From Hypericum androsaemum (taxonomy: Eukaryota; Streptophyta; Magnoliopsida; Malpighiales; Hypericaceae): a stretch of 64,000 bases of DNA. The notes below the pieces were generated by a model. That model did not search any database. It was given only the letters and a program-made list of their open reading frames with translations, and was not told the origin of the DNA. Made by a program: the position numbers and the translations under genes. The stretch lies in contig OZ023198.1 of assembly GCA_963995505.1 (NCBI GenBank), forward strand, positions 7,402,558 through 7,466,557, read 5' to 3'. Shown here piece by piece: positions 44,324 through 56,212 of this stretch (the first letter of the stretch is position 1; each line of letters starts with the position of its first letter).

Positions 44324-45268
44324 GGAGGAGCTTATTATTGCGCCTCTGTGGAGCAGAGCGATGAAGAAGAGTCCGAGGATTTCATTAGTGCACGAACTGT
44401 GGAGAAGTTGGGACTTAAGATCATCCCCCATCCCTCTCCTTATTCGATTGGTTGGGTGCAATCCAGAGGTGGAATAAAAGTGATTGCTCGTTGCGAAGTC
44501 CCTATTTCTATAGGAAAGTTCTCCGACGTAGTTACTTGTGACGTACTCAACATGGATGCCTGTAACATTCTGTTGGGAAGGCCGTGGGAATTCGACAACA
44601 AGGCAGTGCACAAGGGAGAGGAGAACACCTACGAAGTGATGAAAAATGGTCACCAATTCACCTTACTTCCAAGGAAACCAAAGCAAGCCAAAACCCAATC
44701 GAACGGTACCATGCAAATGGTTACTCTCGTTGCTACAGTCAAAGAAGTGCACAATGCCTTGAAGGAATTAGGTTTATGCTTTGTGCTCATGGTGGAAGGC
44801 AAGCACAACAGGAAGAATGAGGCATCATACCCTAACCAGGTTGCCGAGGTCTTGCAAGAATATGTGGATGTTTTCCCAACTGAGCTGCTATCGGGCTTGC
44901 CCCCCATGCGAGATATTCAGCACCAAATTGACCTGATCCCTGGATCCACGCTACCAAACCTTCCACACTACAAGATGAGTCCCAAAGAGCATCAAATCTT
45001 GAAGGAACAAGTGCAAGAGTTGCTGGGTCAGGGATATATTCAAGAGAGCCTAAGCCCCTGCGGAGTCCCCGCTCTATTGGTGCCTAAAAAGGATGGATCG
45101 TGGCGAATGTCCATAGACAGCAAGGCGATTAATAAGATCACCATGGGCTATAGGTTCCCTATACCAAGGCTGGATGACATGCTGGACAATTTGAGTGGTT
45201 CCACAATCTTTTCTAAGATTGATCTCAAGAGTGGATACCATCAGATTCGCATCCGGCCTGGAGATTAG
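44324..45268 (+). pseudogene. Element D protease remnant and N-terminal reverse transcriptase
   Basis: In the same frame as gag, a short acidic stretch (QSDEEESEDFIS) runs straight into ARTVEKLGLKIIPHPSPYSI and [11 protein letters not shown]. The region with the catalytic DGGS seen in element C is absent, so an in-frame deletion of very roughly 60 codons removed the protease active site. The reverse transcriptase follows: [35 protein letters not shown] and [14 protein letters not shown]. The frame ends at a TAG (45266-45268) within the GDEWK motif seen intact in element C. Confidence 0.88.
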
Positions 45269-46432
45269 TGGAAAATGGCTTTCAAGACCAAGGAGGGCCT
45301 GTTCGAATGGTTGGTAATGCCTTTCGGCTTGACCAATGCGCCTAGCACCTTTATGAGGCTCATGCATCAGGTTATGCGCCCTTACCTGGATAAGTTCATG
45401 GTGGTCTACTTTGATGACATTTTGGTGTTTAGCAAGACAAAAAAGGAACATTCTATGCATTTGAGGAAGGTATTAGACGTTCTACGAGAGAATAAGTTGT
45501 TTGCCAATTTTAAGAAATGCATACTTTGGCAAGACAAGTTGTTATTCCTCGTTTTCATTGTTGGAAAAGACGGGGTGCAAGTGAATCAGTCTAAAGTGGA
45601 TGCGATCCAATCGTGGCCTCGCCTTGTGAATGTAAGTCAGTTACGGAGTTTTCTTGGTTTAGCTTCATTTTACAGGAAGTTCATTCGAGGATTCAGCATG
45701 ATTGCTTCTCCACTGACTTCCTTGCTCAAGAAGAATGCACCTTTTGCGTGGAATGAAGAAGTAGAGCAAGCTTTTCGCAAGCTAAAGGATTCCTTGAGCA
45801 CCGCACCTATCTTGTCCCTCCCGGACTTTGGCAAATTATTTGAGGTTCATGTTGATGCTTCCGGAGCTGGAATAGGAGCTGTGCTTACTCAGGAGAAGAG
45901 GCCCATAGCTTATTTTAGCGAAAAGCTTAGCGAGCACAGGCAAACTTGGTCGACGTATGAAAAGGAGTTCTACGCTATGTTTAGAGCTTTGAAGACTTGG
46001 GAACATTACTTAATTGGTAAGGAGTTCGCACTCTATACTGATCATAGAGCTTTGAAATATTTAAATGATCAGTCGAAGCTATCGAATCACATGCATGCTC
46101 GTTGGTCTACGTATTTGCAAAAGTTCCCGTTTAAGATTGTGCACAAGAGTGGAACTTTGAACGTAGTGGCTGATGCTCTAAGTAGAAGGGTTGCTTTGCT
46201 GGTTGAGTTAAGGGGTGTGGTCACTGCCTTTGAAAGTCTACGAGAATTGTATGAAGAGGATGAAGACTTCGGTGTAATTTGGAAGAAGTGTAAAGCAGGG
46301 ATTGGTCATGAAGATTATTTTGTGCATGATGGGTATCTCATGAAGGGAAATAAGCTGTGCGTGCCTAAGACCTCACTTCGGGATCAGCTTATGTGGGAAA
46401 TGCATGGTGGAGGTCTAGCTGCTCATTTAGGC
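45269..46432 (+). pseudogene. Element D reverse transcriptase C-terminal part, RNase H and start of integrase
   Basis: Open from the codon after the TAG. It contains [15 protein letters not shown], the catalytic box [10 protein letters not shown], the thumb and connection region with [14 protein letters not shown], then RNase H with [42 protein letters not shown] and [26 protein letters not shown] and [12 protein letters not shown] close that domain. The integrase zinc region begins ([12 protein letters not shown]) and is cut at 46433, where the fold-back insertion shifts the frame and a TGA follows. Confidence 0.9.
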
Positions 46433-46535
46433 ACGCACAGCTGATTTCCCTTCATGAGATACCCATCCTAAGACCTCACTTCGGGATCAGCTTATGTGGG
46501 AAATGCATGGTGGAGGTCTAGTTGCTCATTTAGGC
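46433..46535 (+). repeat. Fold-back template-switch insertion inside element D integrase
   Basis: The 103-bp insert has two parts. 46433-46466 is the reverse complement of 46329-46362 (34 bp, one mismatch). 46467-46535 is a direct copy of 46364-46432 (69 bp, one mismatch). The order X-Y-X'(inverted)-Y' is what a polymerase leaves after switching to the opposite strand and back. The length is not a multiple of three, so the integrase frame is lost. Confidence 0.92.
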
Positions 46536-47603
46536 CGCGGCAAGACATTGGCCACCCTGGTTGAAAGGTTTTATTGGCCAAAGATGGGAAAAGAAGTGGG
46601 AAAGGTGGTTAAACACTACCGTGTTTGTTAAGAAACAAAGGGCAAAGTCCAGAATACGGGCTTGTACACTCCACTTCCCATCCCAAGGAACATTTGGGAA
46701 GACCTCAACATGGATTTTGTACTTGGCTTACCTCGCACCCCTCGTGGTGTAGATTCAATTTTTGTTGTGGTTAACAAGTTGTCCAAGATGGCTCACTTTA
46801 TTCCTTGCCGAAAGACCACTGATGCTCATGGCGTTGCAAGATTGTTTTTCAAGGAGGTTGTAAGATTACATGGCATTCCAAGGACAATCATCCTTGATAG
46901 GGATACGAAGTTTCTCGCAAGCTTCTGGCAAACGTTGTGGAGAATGTTTGATGCGAGCTTGCAATTTAGCACGACCGCTCACCCCCAAACCGATGGATAA
47001 ATGGAAGCCACCAACCGCACACTCGAAAGCTTACTAAGGAGCCTATGTCACGAGAAGCAACGCCAATGGGACCTCGTAATTCCCATCGCATAATTCGCAT
47101 ACAATGGAGCTGTCCATCGTTCAACGGGGCAATCACCTTTCTCTTTGGTCTATACAAAAGTCCCAAATCATCTCATGGACGTAAACTCAATGATCAAGCC
47201 TCTTCAAGCTAATGTTTCAGCCATCTCATTTGCTGATCATGTGCAAGAAGTGCTAGAGGCCGTTAAAAAAAGATTGGCTACGACCTATGCAAAAGAGAAG
47301 GCACGAGTTGATGAGCCTAGGCGGCTGCAAGTGTTCCAGCCCAGAGAGGAAGTAATGGTATTTTTCTGGAAGGAGCGTATGCCATCAAGCTTAGGAGGAA
47401 AATTACAACAGAAGAAGTTCGGGCCTTATAAGATTCTACGAAGAGTCAATGACAATGCCTACGTCATGGATTTACCGAAGGAGTTTGGAGTTTCGAAGAC
47501 TTTTAACGTAGCAGACTTAACTCCTTATTTCAATCCGTTGCCGTTGCCTTCGAGATTAGCAACTCGGGGCGAGTCTATCTTGAAGAAGGGGAGGATGCCG
47601 TAG
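46536..47603 (+). pseudogene. Element D integrase, broken
   Basis: After the insertion the zinc region continues with a His-Tyr-Arg-Val-Cys stretch followed by TAA (near 46630). Element C has Cys in place of that Tyr and Gln in place of the stop. The core has D in [12 protein letters not shown] in [11 protein letters not shown], and a TAA in place of Gln just before the Glu of MEATNRTL (46999-47001). Another TAA replaces the Glu of the AEFAYN motif near 47092. The C-terminal part is open at 47145-47603 (MVYTKVPNHLMDV, KKFGPYKILRRVNDNAYVMDLP). It reads through the polypurine tract and ends two codons into the LTR. Confidence 0.88.
47583..47595 (+). other. Polypurine tract of element D
   Basis: AAGAAGGGGAGGA lies directly before the 3' LTR; it is also translated as Lys-Lys-Gly-Arg at the end of pol. 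Confidence 0.87.
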
Positions 47604-48087
47604 GAACTCATGCAAGAATAAGAGCTACGTATGCATGGAATTGCATGGATGTCGCCAACCAAGTTAAATTATACTTGTAATAAATAAGCTGCTTATGATA
47701 ACATTTTAATTTGCCATTTCCGTTTCATAGGCTGGCAGCTAAATAAGGAGCCTTTAGTTGTTTGCATTTAAGAGTCAATAACAGGGGATTAAGGGCGGAT
47801 TGTAACAGCCAACTTAATAGCTAAAATCCGCCTGATTGTACGCCCTTTTAAAAGGAATGACGTGAATGAGAAAGGCAACTTAATTTCCCCACATTCCTAA
47901 GCTGGAAGCTTCTTTCCTTTCGCACTTTCATGCATGACCCCTCCTTCTTTCTTGCCTTGTTGGCCGCTTGAATCAATTCAAGCCAACCTCAATCAAGCAA
48001 CGGAAGTTGCAAGATTGTTGTATTATCCTTTTCGAATTCACCCAGCCCATTCGACCATAAGTTTAAATCTTTCGCTGAGCTACGCCA
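47596..48087 (+). repeat. 3' LTR of element D (492 bp)
   Basis: It runs from TGCCGTAGGAAC to GAGCTACGCCA and is followed directly by satellite. About 19 substitutions separate it from the 5' LTR, mostly C/T and G/A changes. Confidence 0.94.
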
Positions 48088-51000
48088 AAAAAGGAAAGAA
48101 AAGGCAAGAAAAGGAAAAAAGAGGCGAGAAAAGGAAAGAAAAGAAAAGAAAAGACATGAAAAGGTAAGAAAAGGCAAGATAAGGCAAGATAAGGTAAGTA
48201 AAAGGCAAGATAAGGCAAGAAAATGCAAGATAAGGCAAGATAAGGCAAGAAAAGGAAAGAAAAGGTAAGAAAAGGCAAGATAAGGCACGAAAAGACAAGA
48301 AAAGGCAAGGAAAAGGCACAAAAGAGCAAGAAAAGGCAAGAAAAGGAAATAAAAGGCAAGAAAAGGAAAGAAAAGGAAAAAAAAGGAAAGAAAAGGCAAA
48401 AAAAGGCATGAAAAGGTAAGAAAAGGCAAGATAAGGCAAGAAAAGGCAAGAAAGGGAAACAAAAGGAAAGATAAGGCAAGAGAAGGCAAGATAAGGTAAG
48501 GAAAAGGCAAGATAAGGCAAGAAAAGATAAGGAAAAGGCAAGAAAAGGTATAGAAAAGGCATGAAAAGGAAATAAGGGCAAGGAAAAGGCAAGAAATGGA
48601 AAGAAAAGGAAAGAAAAAGGAAAGAAAAGGCAAGAAAAGGCATGGAAAAGGCATGATAAGGAAAGAAATGGAAAGATAAGGCAAGAAAAGGAATGAAAAG
48701 ACAAGAAAAGGTAAGATAAGGCAAGAAAAGGTATAGAAAAGGCATGAAAAGGGATGAAAAGAATAAAAGGGCAAGGAAAAGACAAGAAAAGGAAAGAAAA
48801 GGAAAGGAAAAGGAAAGAAAAGGCATGGAAAAGGCATGATAAGGAAAGAAATGGAAAGATAAGGCAAGAAAAGGAATGAAAAGACAAGAAAAGGAAAGAA
48901 GAGGCAAGGAAAAGGCAAGCAAAAGGCAAGAAAAGGCAAGATAAGGCAAGAAAAGGCAAGATAAGGAAAGAAAAGGCATGAAAAGGCTAGGACAAGGCAC
49001 GAAAATGTAAGAAATGGCAAGATGAGGCAAAAAAGGAAAGAAAAGGCAAGAAAAGTCAAGGAAAAGGCAAGCAAAGGAGGGAGAAGGCAAGGAAACTGCA
49101 AGAAAAGGAAGGAAATGGCAAGAAAAGGCAAGAAAAAGGAATTAAAAGGAAAGAAAAGGAAAGATAAGCCAAGATAAGCCAAGGAAAGGAAAGAAAATGA
49201 AAGAAAAGGAAAGATGAGGTAAGAAAAGGAGAGATAAGGCAAGAAAAGGCAAGATAAGGCAAGATAAGGAAAGAAAAGGCAAGGAAAAGGCAAGAAAAGG
49301 AAAGAAAAGGAAAAAAATCAAAGAAAAGGCAAGTAAAGGCAAGAAAAAGGCATGAAGAAGCATGAAAAGGTAAGAAATCAAAGAAAAGGCAAGAAAAGGT
49401 AAGAAAAGGCAAAATAAGGCAAGAAAAGGCAAGAAAGGGAAAGAAAAGGAAAGATAAGGCAAGAGAAGGCAAGATAAGACAAGGAAAAGGCAAGATAAGG
49501 CAAGAAAAGGCAAGAAAAGGCTAGGAAAAAGCAAGAAAAGGTATAGAAAAGGCATGAAAAGGAAAGAAAAGAAAATATAAAGCAAGAGAAGGCATGAGAA
49601 GGAATGAAAAGGCAAAGAAGGGCAAGGAAAAGGCAAGAAAAGGTAAGATAAGGAAAGAAAAGGAAAGAAAAGGAAAGACAAGGCAAGAAAAGGCATGGAA
49701 AAGGCAAGAAAAGGTATGATAAGGCATGAAAAAGGCATGAAAAGGCATGAAAAGGCATGAAAAGGCATGAAAAGGTAAGAAACTGCAAGATAAGGCAAGA
49801 AAAGGTAAGAAAAGGCAAGAAAAATCAAGGAAAAGGCAAGCAAAGGAAAGAAAAAGAAAGAAAAGGAAAGGAAAAGGCAAGAAAAGGAAAGAAATGGCAA
49901 GAAAAGGAAGGAAAAGGATAGATCAGGCAGGTAAAGGCAAGAAAAGGAAAGACAAGGCAAGAAGAGGAAAGAAAATGCAAGAAAGGGTATGGAAAATACA
50001 TGAAAAGGCAAGAAAAGGCAAGATCAGGCAAGAAAAGGAAAGTAAAAGCCAAAAAAAGGAAAGAAAAGGCAACCAAAGGCGAGAAAAAGGAAAGAAAAGG
50101 CATGAAAAGGAAAGGAAAGGCAAGAAAAGGCATGAAAAGGTAAGAAAAGGCAAGATAAGGTAAGAAAATGCATAAAACAGAAAGAAAAGGAAAGATAAGG
50201 CAAGATAAGGCAAAAAAAAGGCAAGATAAGGCAAGAAAAGGTATGGAAAAGGAAAGATAAGGCAAGAAAAGGCAAGAAAAGGTATGGAAAAGGAAAGATA
50301 AGGCAAGATAAGGCAAAAAAAGGCATGGAAAAGGCATGAAAAGGAAAGAAAAGGAAAGGTGACGTAAGAAAAGGGAAGGAAAAGGCAAGAAAAGGCGAGA
50401 AATAGAAAGAAAAGGCAAGAAAAGGTAAGAAAAGGCAAGAAAAAGAAAAAAGACAAGAAAAGGAAAGAAAGGGAAAGAAAAGGCAAGATAAGGCAAGGAA
50501 AAGGCAAGATAAGGAAAGAAAAGGCTAGGAAAAGAAAAGAAGAGGCAAGAAAAGACATGGAAAAGGCATGAAAAGGCATATAAAAGGCAAGAAAAGGCAT
50601 GGGAAAGGCATGAAAAGGCATGGAAAAGGAATGAAAAGGCAACAAAAGCAAAGATAAGGCAACAAAAGGCATGAAAATTCAAGAAAAGGAAAGAACGAGC
50701 AAGGAAAAGGCAAGATAAGGCAAGAAAAGGAAAGAAATGGCAAGAAAAGGCAAGAAAAGGCATGGAAAAGGAATGAAAAGGCAAGAAAAGGAAAGATAAG
50801 GCAAGAAAAGGGATGAAAAGATAAGAAATGGAAAGAAAAGGCAAGGAAAAGGAAAGAAAAGGCAAGAAAAGGAAGGAAAAGGTAAGGAAAAGGTAAGAAA
50901 AGCCAAGATAAGGAAAGAAAAGGCATGGGAAGGAAAAGGCAAGAAAAGGTAAGAAAATGTTATATAAGGCAAGAAAAAGCTAGAAAAGTCAAAGAAATGG

Positions 51001-54000
51001 CAAGAAAAGGAAAGAAATGGCAAGAAAAGGAATGAAAATGCAAGAAAAGGAAAGATAAGGCAAAAAAATGTAAGATAAGGCAAGAAAAGGCAAGATAACG
51101 CAAGGAAAGGTAAGAAAAGGAAAGAGACGAAAAGATGAGGTAAGAAAAGGGAAGATAAGGCATGAAAAGGCAAGGAAAAGCAAGAAAATGAAAGAAAAGG
51201 CATGGTAAAGGCAAGAAAAGGAAAGAAAAGTCATGGAAAAGGCATGAAAAGGAATGATAAGGCAAATAAAGGCAAGAAAAGGAAAGAAAGGGTATGAAAA
51301 AGGCATGAAAAGGCAAGAAAAGAAAATATAAGGCAGGAAAAGGAAAGAAAGGGCATGGAAAAAGCATGAAAAGGCAAGAAAAGGAAAGAAAAGGCAAAGA
51401 AAAGGAATGAAAATGTAGAATAAGGCAAAAAAAGATAAGGCAAGAAAAGGGAAGCCAAGGCATGAAAAGGAAAGAAAATGAAAGATGAGGCAAGAAAAGG
51501 CAAGATAAGGCAAGAAAAGGCAAGAAAAAGGCAAGAAAAGGAAAGAAATGGCAAGAAAAGGCAAGGAAAAGGAATGAAAAGGCAAGAAAAGGCAAGAAAA
51601 GGAAAGAGAAGGAAAGATGAGGTAAGAAAAGGCAAGATAAGGCATGAAAAGGCAAGGAAAAGGCAAGAAAAGGAAAGAAAAGGCATGGAAAAGACATGAA
51701 AAGGCAAGAAAAGAAAAGATAAGGCAAGAAAAGTCAAGAAAAGGAAAGAACGGGCAAGGAAAAGGCAAGAAAAGGCAAGAAAAGGAAAGAAAAGACAAGA
51801 AAAGGCATGGAAAAGGCATGAAAAGGCAAGAAAAGGCATGGAAAAGGAATGAAAAGGCAAGAAAAGGAAAGATAAGGCAAGAAAAGGCATGAAAAGATAA
51901 GAAAAGGAAACAAATGGCAAGGAAAATGAAAGAAAAGGCAAGATAAGGCAAGAAAAGGAAAGATAAGGAAAGGAAATGGCAAGAAAAGCCAAGATGAGGA
52001 AAGAAAAGGCATGTGAAGGAAAAGGGAAGAAATGGTAAGAAAAGGCAAGATAATGCAAGAAAAAGCTAGAAAAGTCAAGGAAAGGCTAGAAAATTCAAGG
52101 AAAAGGCAAGCAAGGGAAAGAAAAGGCAAGGAAAAGGCAAGAAAAGGAAAGAAATGGCAAGGAAAAGCAAGAAAAGGAAAGAGAAGGAACGATGAGGTAA
52201 GAAAAGGCAAGATAAAGCACGAAAAGGCAAGGAAAAGGTAAGAAAGGGAAAGAAAAGGCATGAAAAGGCAAGAAAAGGAAAGATAAAGCAAGAAAAGAAA
52301 AGAAAGGGCATGGAAAAGGCATGAAAAGGCAAGAAAAGGAAATATAAGGGAAGAAAAGGAAAGAAAAGGAATGACAGGGCATGGAAAAAGCAAGAAAAGG
52401 TAAGAAAAGAAAAGATAAGTGAAGAAAATGCAAGAAAAGTAAAGAAAGGGCAAGATAAGGCAAGAAAAGGCAAAGAAAAGGCAAGAAAAGGAAAGAAATG
52501 GCAAGAAAAGGCAAGGAAAAGGAATGAAAAGGGAAGAAAAGGAAAGATAAGGCAAGAAAAGGCCAGATAAGGTAAGGAAATGCAAGAACAGGAAAGAGTA
52601 GGAAAGATGAGGCAAGAAAAGGCAAGATAAGGCATGAAAATGCATGGAAAAGGCAAGAAAAGAAAAGAAAAGGCAAGAAAAGAAAAGAAAAGGAAAGAAA
52701 AAGCATGGAAAAGACATGAAAAGTTAAGAAAAGGAAAGAAAAGCAAGAAAGGGCAAGGAAAAGGCATGGAAAAGTCATAAAAAGGCAAAAAAAGCAAAGA
52801 TAAGGCAAGAAAAGGAAAGAAAGGGCAAGAAAAGAAAAGAAAAGGCAAGAAAAGAAAAGTAAAGGCAAGGAAAAGTCAAGAAAAGGAAAGGAAAGGCATG
52901 GAAAATGCATAAAAATGCAAGAAAAGCAAAGATAAGGCAAGAAAAGGAAAGAAATGGCAAGAAAAAGGCAAGAAAAGTCAAGGAAAAGGAAAGAAAAGGC
53001 AAGATAAGGCAAGAAAAGGAAAGATAAGGCAAGATAAGGAAAGATAAGGAAAGAAAAGGCAAGAAAAGGCAAGGAAAAGGTAAGCAAAGGCAAAAAAAGG
53101 AAAGAAAAAGCAAGGAAAAGGAATGAAAAGGCAAGAAAAGGAAAGTTAAGGCAAGCAAAGGCAAGAAAAGGCAAGGAAAAGGCAAAAAAAGGAAAAAGAA
53201 GGAAAGAAAAGGGAAGGAAAAGGAATGAAAAGGGAAGGAAAAGGTATGAAAAGGTAAGAAAAGGAAAGAAAAGCAAGAAAGGGCAAGGAAAAGGCAAGAA
53301 AAGTAATGAAAAGGCATGGAAAAGGTATGAAAAGGTAAGAGAAGGCAAGAAAAGGCAAGTAAGGGCAAGGAAAAGGCAAGAAAAGGAAAGGAAAGGCTTG
53401 GAAAATGCATGAAAAGGCAAGAAAATGAAAGAAAATGCAAGAAAAGGCAAGAAAAGGAAAGAAATGGCAAAGAAAAGGCAAGAAAAGGCAAGATAAGGCT
53501 AGAAAAGGAAAGAAAAGGCAAGGAAAAAGAAAGAAAAGTCAGGATAAGGCAAGAAAAGGAAAGATAAGGCAAGATAAGGCAAGAAAAGTGAAGGAAAGGC
53601 AAGAAAAGGAAAGGAAATGAAAGACGAGACATTAAAAGGCAAGGAAAAGATAAGAAAAGTCAAGATAAGGAAAGAAAAGGCAAGAAAAGGCAAGGAAAAG
53701 GCAAGAAAAGGCAAGGAAATACATAAAAAGGCAAGGAAATACATAAAAAGGCAAGAAAAGGAAAGAAAAGAAAGGAAAAGGAAAGAAAAAAGGTAAGAAA
53801 AGGCAAGGAAAAGGTAAGCAATGGAAAGAAAAGGAAAGAAAAGGCAAGAAAAGGCAAGGAAAAGGAATGAAAATGCAAGAAAAGGAAAGAGAAGGCAAGC
53901 AAAGGCAAGAAAAGGCAAGGACAAGGAAAGAAAAGGAATGAAATGGCAAGGAAAAGGAATGAAAAGGCAAGAAAAGGAAAGAAAAGGCAAGAAAATGCAA

Positions 54001-55052
54001 GGAAAAGGAATGACAAGGCAAGAAAAGGAAAGATAAGGCAAGAAAAGGAAGGAAAAGGAATGAAAAGGCAAGATAACGTAAGATAAGGCAAGAAAAGGAA
54101 AGAAAAGGCAAGGAAAAGGCAAGAAAAGGCAAGATAAGGCAAGAAAAGGGAAGGAAAGGTAAGAAAAAGGAAAGAAAAGGAAAGATGAGGTAAGAAAAGG
54201 CATGATAGTGCAAGAAAAGGAAAAAAAGGCAAGGAAAAGGCAAGGAAAAGGCAAGATAAGGCAAGAAAAGGAGAGAAATGGCATGGAAAAGGCAAGAAAA
54301 TGCAAGAAAAGGCGAGAAAAGAAAAAATGGAAAGAAAAGGCAAAAAAAGCAAGACAAGGTAAGAAAAGGCAAGAAAAGGAAAGATAAGGCAAGATAAGGC
54401 AAGAAAAGGCAAGATCAGGCAGGAAAAGGCAAGGAAAAGGCAAGAAAAGGGATGGAAAAGGCATGGAAAGGCAAGAAAATGAAAGATAAGGCAAGAAAAG
54501 GCATGAAAAGATAAGAAAAGGAAAGAAAAGGCAAGGAAAAGGAAAGAAAAGGCAAGATAAGACAAGAAAAGGAAACAAAAGGTTAGGAAAATGCAAGAAA
54601 AGCCAAGATAAGGAAATAAAAGGCATGGGAAGGAAAACGCAAGAAAAGGTAAGAAAAGGCAAGAAAAAGCTAGAAAAGTCAAGGAAATTCTAGAAAAGTT
54701 AAGTAAAAGGCAAGCAAAGGAAAGAAAAGGAATGAAATGGCAAGAAAAGGAATGAAATGGCAAGAAAAGGAATGAAATGGCAAGAAAAGGAATGAAAAGG
54801 CAAGAAAAGGAATGAAATGGCAAGAAAAGGCAAGGAAAAGGAATGAAAAGGCAAGAAAAGGTAAGATAAGGCAAGGAAAGGAAAGAAAAGGAAAGAGAAG
54901 GAAAGATGAGGTAAGAAAAGGCAAGATATGGCATGAAAAGGCAAGGAAAAGGCAAGAAAAGGAAAGAAAAGGCATGGAAAAGGAAAAAAAAGGATAGAAA
55001 AGGCATGAAAAGGCAAGAAAAGGCAAGAAAAGGAAAGAAATGGTGTGGAGAA
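48088..55052 (+). repeat. 10-bp satellite block S6
   Basis: Purine strand on +. The left 2.6 kb is a diverged copy of the right end of S5. For example, the region with AAGCAAGAGAAGGCATGAGA at about 41526 recurs at about 49573, and the GGCAACCAAAGG marker at 42054 recurs at 50070. From about 50.5 kb other cassettes dominate, such as GGAAAGATGAGGTAAG near 51611 and 54899. Near 54728-54820 GGAATGAAATGGCAAGAAAA is repeated five times in tandem, a 20-bp local period. No gene is seen. Confidence 0.95.
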
Positions 55053-55822
55053 TGATATGAACCTCGGCAGGAGGCTCACAACAGACCGTGCTACTTCGGA
55101 TGGAGCAGACCGCAACCCGCGAACTCGAGCCTTGCCAGAACCTTGGTTTGGAAGAACGGCAACCCAAGCAATGGAATTTTGTGAACCTATGGTCCAAGTC
55201 GAATCACGCCACAAACGATGATGGAAGAATCGTTTGATAAGTGAAAGGTTTCGCTCAAGCTAAGCAATCCAGCAATTAGCAAGAACACACAAGGAGTATC
55301 TTAACTCACAAAGGAAGAATTCAATCTCAAAGTTGCGTCACTTTTATTGCTAGGAGACCTCCTTATATAGGCTCCAAAATACCAAAGTATTCCTAAACAA
55401 GCTAACTCCTAAAAAGGAGTTCAAAGGCTGGCCAAAACTCTCTTTCCTAATCTAAGGAAATTCTGGCCGAATTATTTCAACTAAACAAGAAATAATCTAA
55501 GCAAATAATATCTAATAGAATAACTAATAGCTGCACGTCCAATAACTAATAGCTGCACTGACTAAATAGGCTGATTCTTCTTGATTCTCCATGTGCGCAT
55601 GCATCTAGAAGCTTACGTGCATGTGAAGCTTCCAAAACAGCCTCTATCACGTGCATGGGCTTTGCATGGGCCTCATGCACGTCCTTCCACTTGTACGCAT
55701 TGGCTTGAGCCCAGACTTCTTGCATTAATTCATTAAGTTCCGCTTGAAACATTTTTGCCCTTGCTCGTGTCACCGGCCCAATTGGTACTTGCACTTGCTG
55801 TGAGTCTTGTAGCTTCACATCA
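55053..55822 (-). repeat. 3' LTR of element A' (770 bp)
   Basis: It begins TGATATGAACC and ends GCTTCACATCA beside the polypurine tract. It is a diverged relative of LTR A, with shared blocks such as GATAAGTGAAAG and ATATAGGCTCC. The TATA box on the minus strand is TATATAAGG at 55371-55379. Confidence 0.88.
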
Positions 55823-56212
55823 TTCCCCTCCGCTTGAAAAGGATTTGTCCTCAAATCGTCACCTACATCAAACGGACTCAAATCAGCAACATTGAAAGAA
55901 GCACTAACACTATACTCACCTGGCAGGTCATTGTCATTGATGCATTCAGGCACTTGAAATGGACCATCTCCTCGTGGTAGCAACTTTGAACGTCATTGCG
56001 CGGGAAAGCGTTCCTTTCTCATGTGCAACCAGACCCAATCACCAGGCTCAACGACAACCTTGTGCCGTCCTTTGTTTGCTTGTCTCGCATAGTGCTCTGT
56101 TCGTTTCTCTATGTTCATTCACGCCCTCTCATGCAGTTGCTTGACAAATTCAGCCTTCCTCTTGCCATCTAAGTTATCATGCTCACTCGAAGGCAAAGGT
56201 GATAAATCCAAT
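55546..56212 (-). pseudogene. Element A' integrase C-terminal region and LTR-encoded tail
   Basis: The order is [18 protein letters not shown] region, [54 protein letters not shown] at the polypurine tract, and a tail with GPVTRARAKMFQ encoded by the LTR. TGA stops lie near 56119 and 55995. Four codons corresponding to Ala-Tyr-Lys-Leu of element A are missing between INDN and DLPGEY. A one-base loss near 56211 separates this part from the integrase core. The tail differs from that of element A by many substitutions, so A and A' are separate lineages. Confidence 0.85.
55823..55835 (-). other. Polypurine tract of element A'
   Basis: The minus strand reads AAGCGGAGGGGAA next to the LTR. It has one internal change from that of element B and is also in frame with pol. 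Confidence 0.83.

Larger units (their letters stand above)
42603..48087 (+). mobile_element. Complete but defective Ty3/gypsy element D (5,485 bp)
   Basis: Two 492-bp LTRs (TGCCGTAG to CTACGCCA) bound an internal region with primer-binding site, gag, protease remnant, reverse transcriptase, RNase H, integrase and polypurine tract, all on +. Flanking 5-mers are GAAAA (42598-42602) and AAAAA (48088-48092), a target duplication with one mismatch. By hand the LTRs differ at about 19 of 492 positions. Defects include stops in gag, reverse transcriptase and integrase, loss of the protease active site and a fold-back duplication at 46433-46535. The leader and gag start are clearly homologous to element C although the LTRs are not alike. 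Confidence 0.95.
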
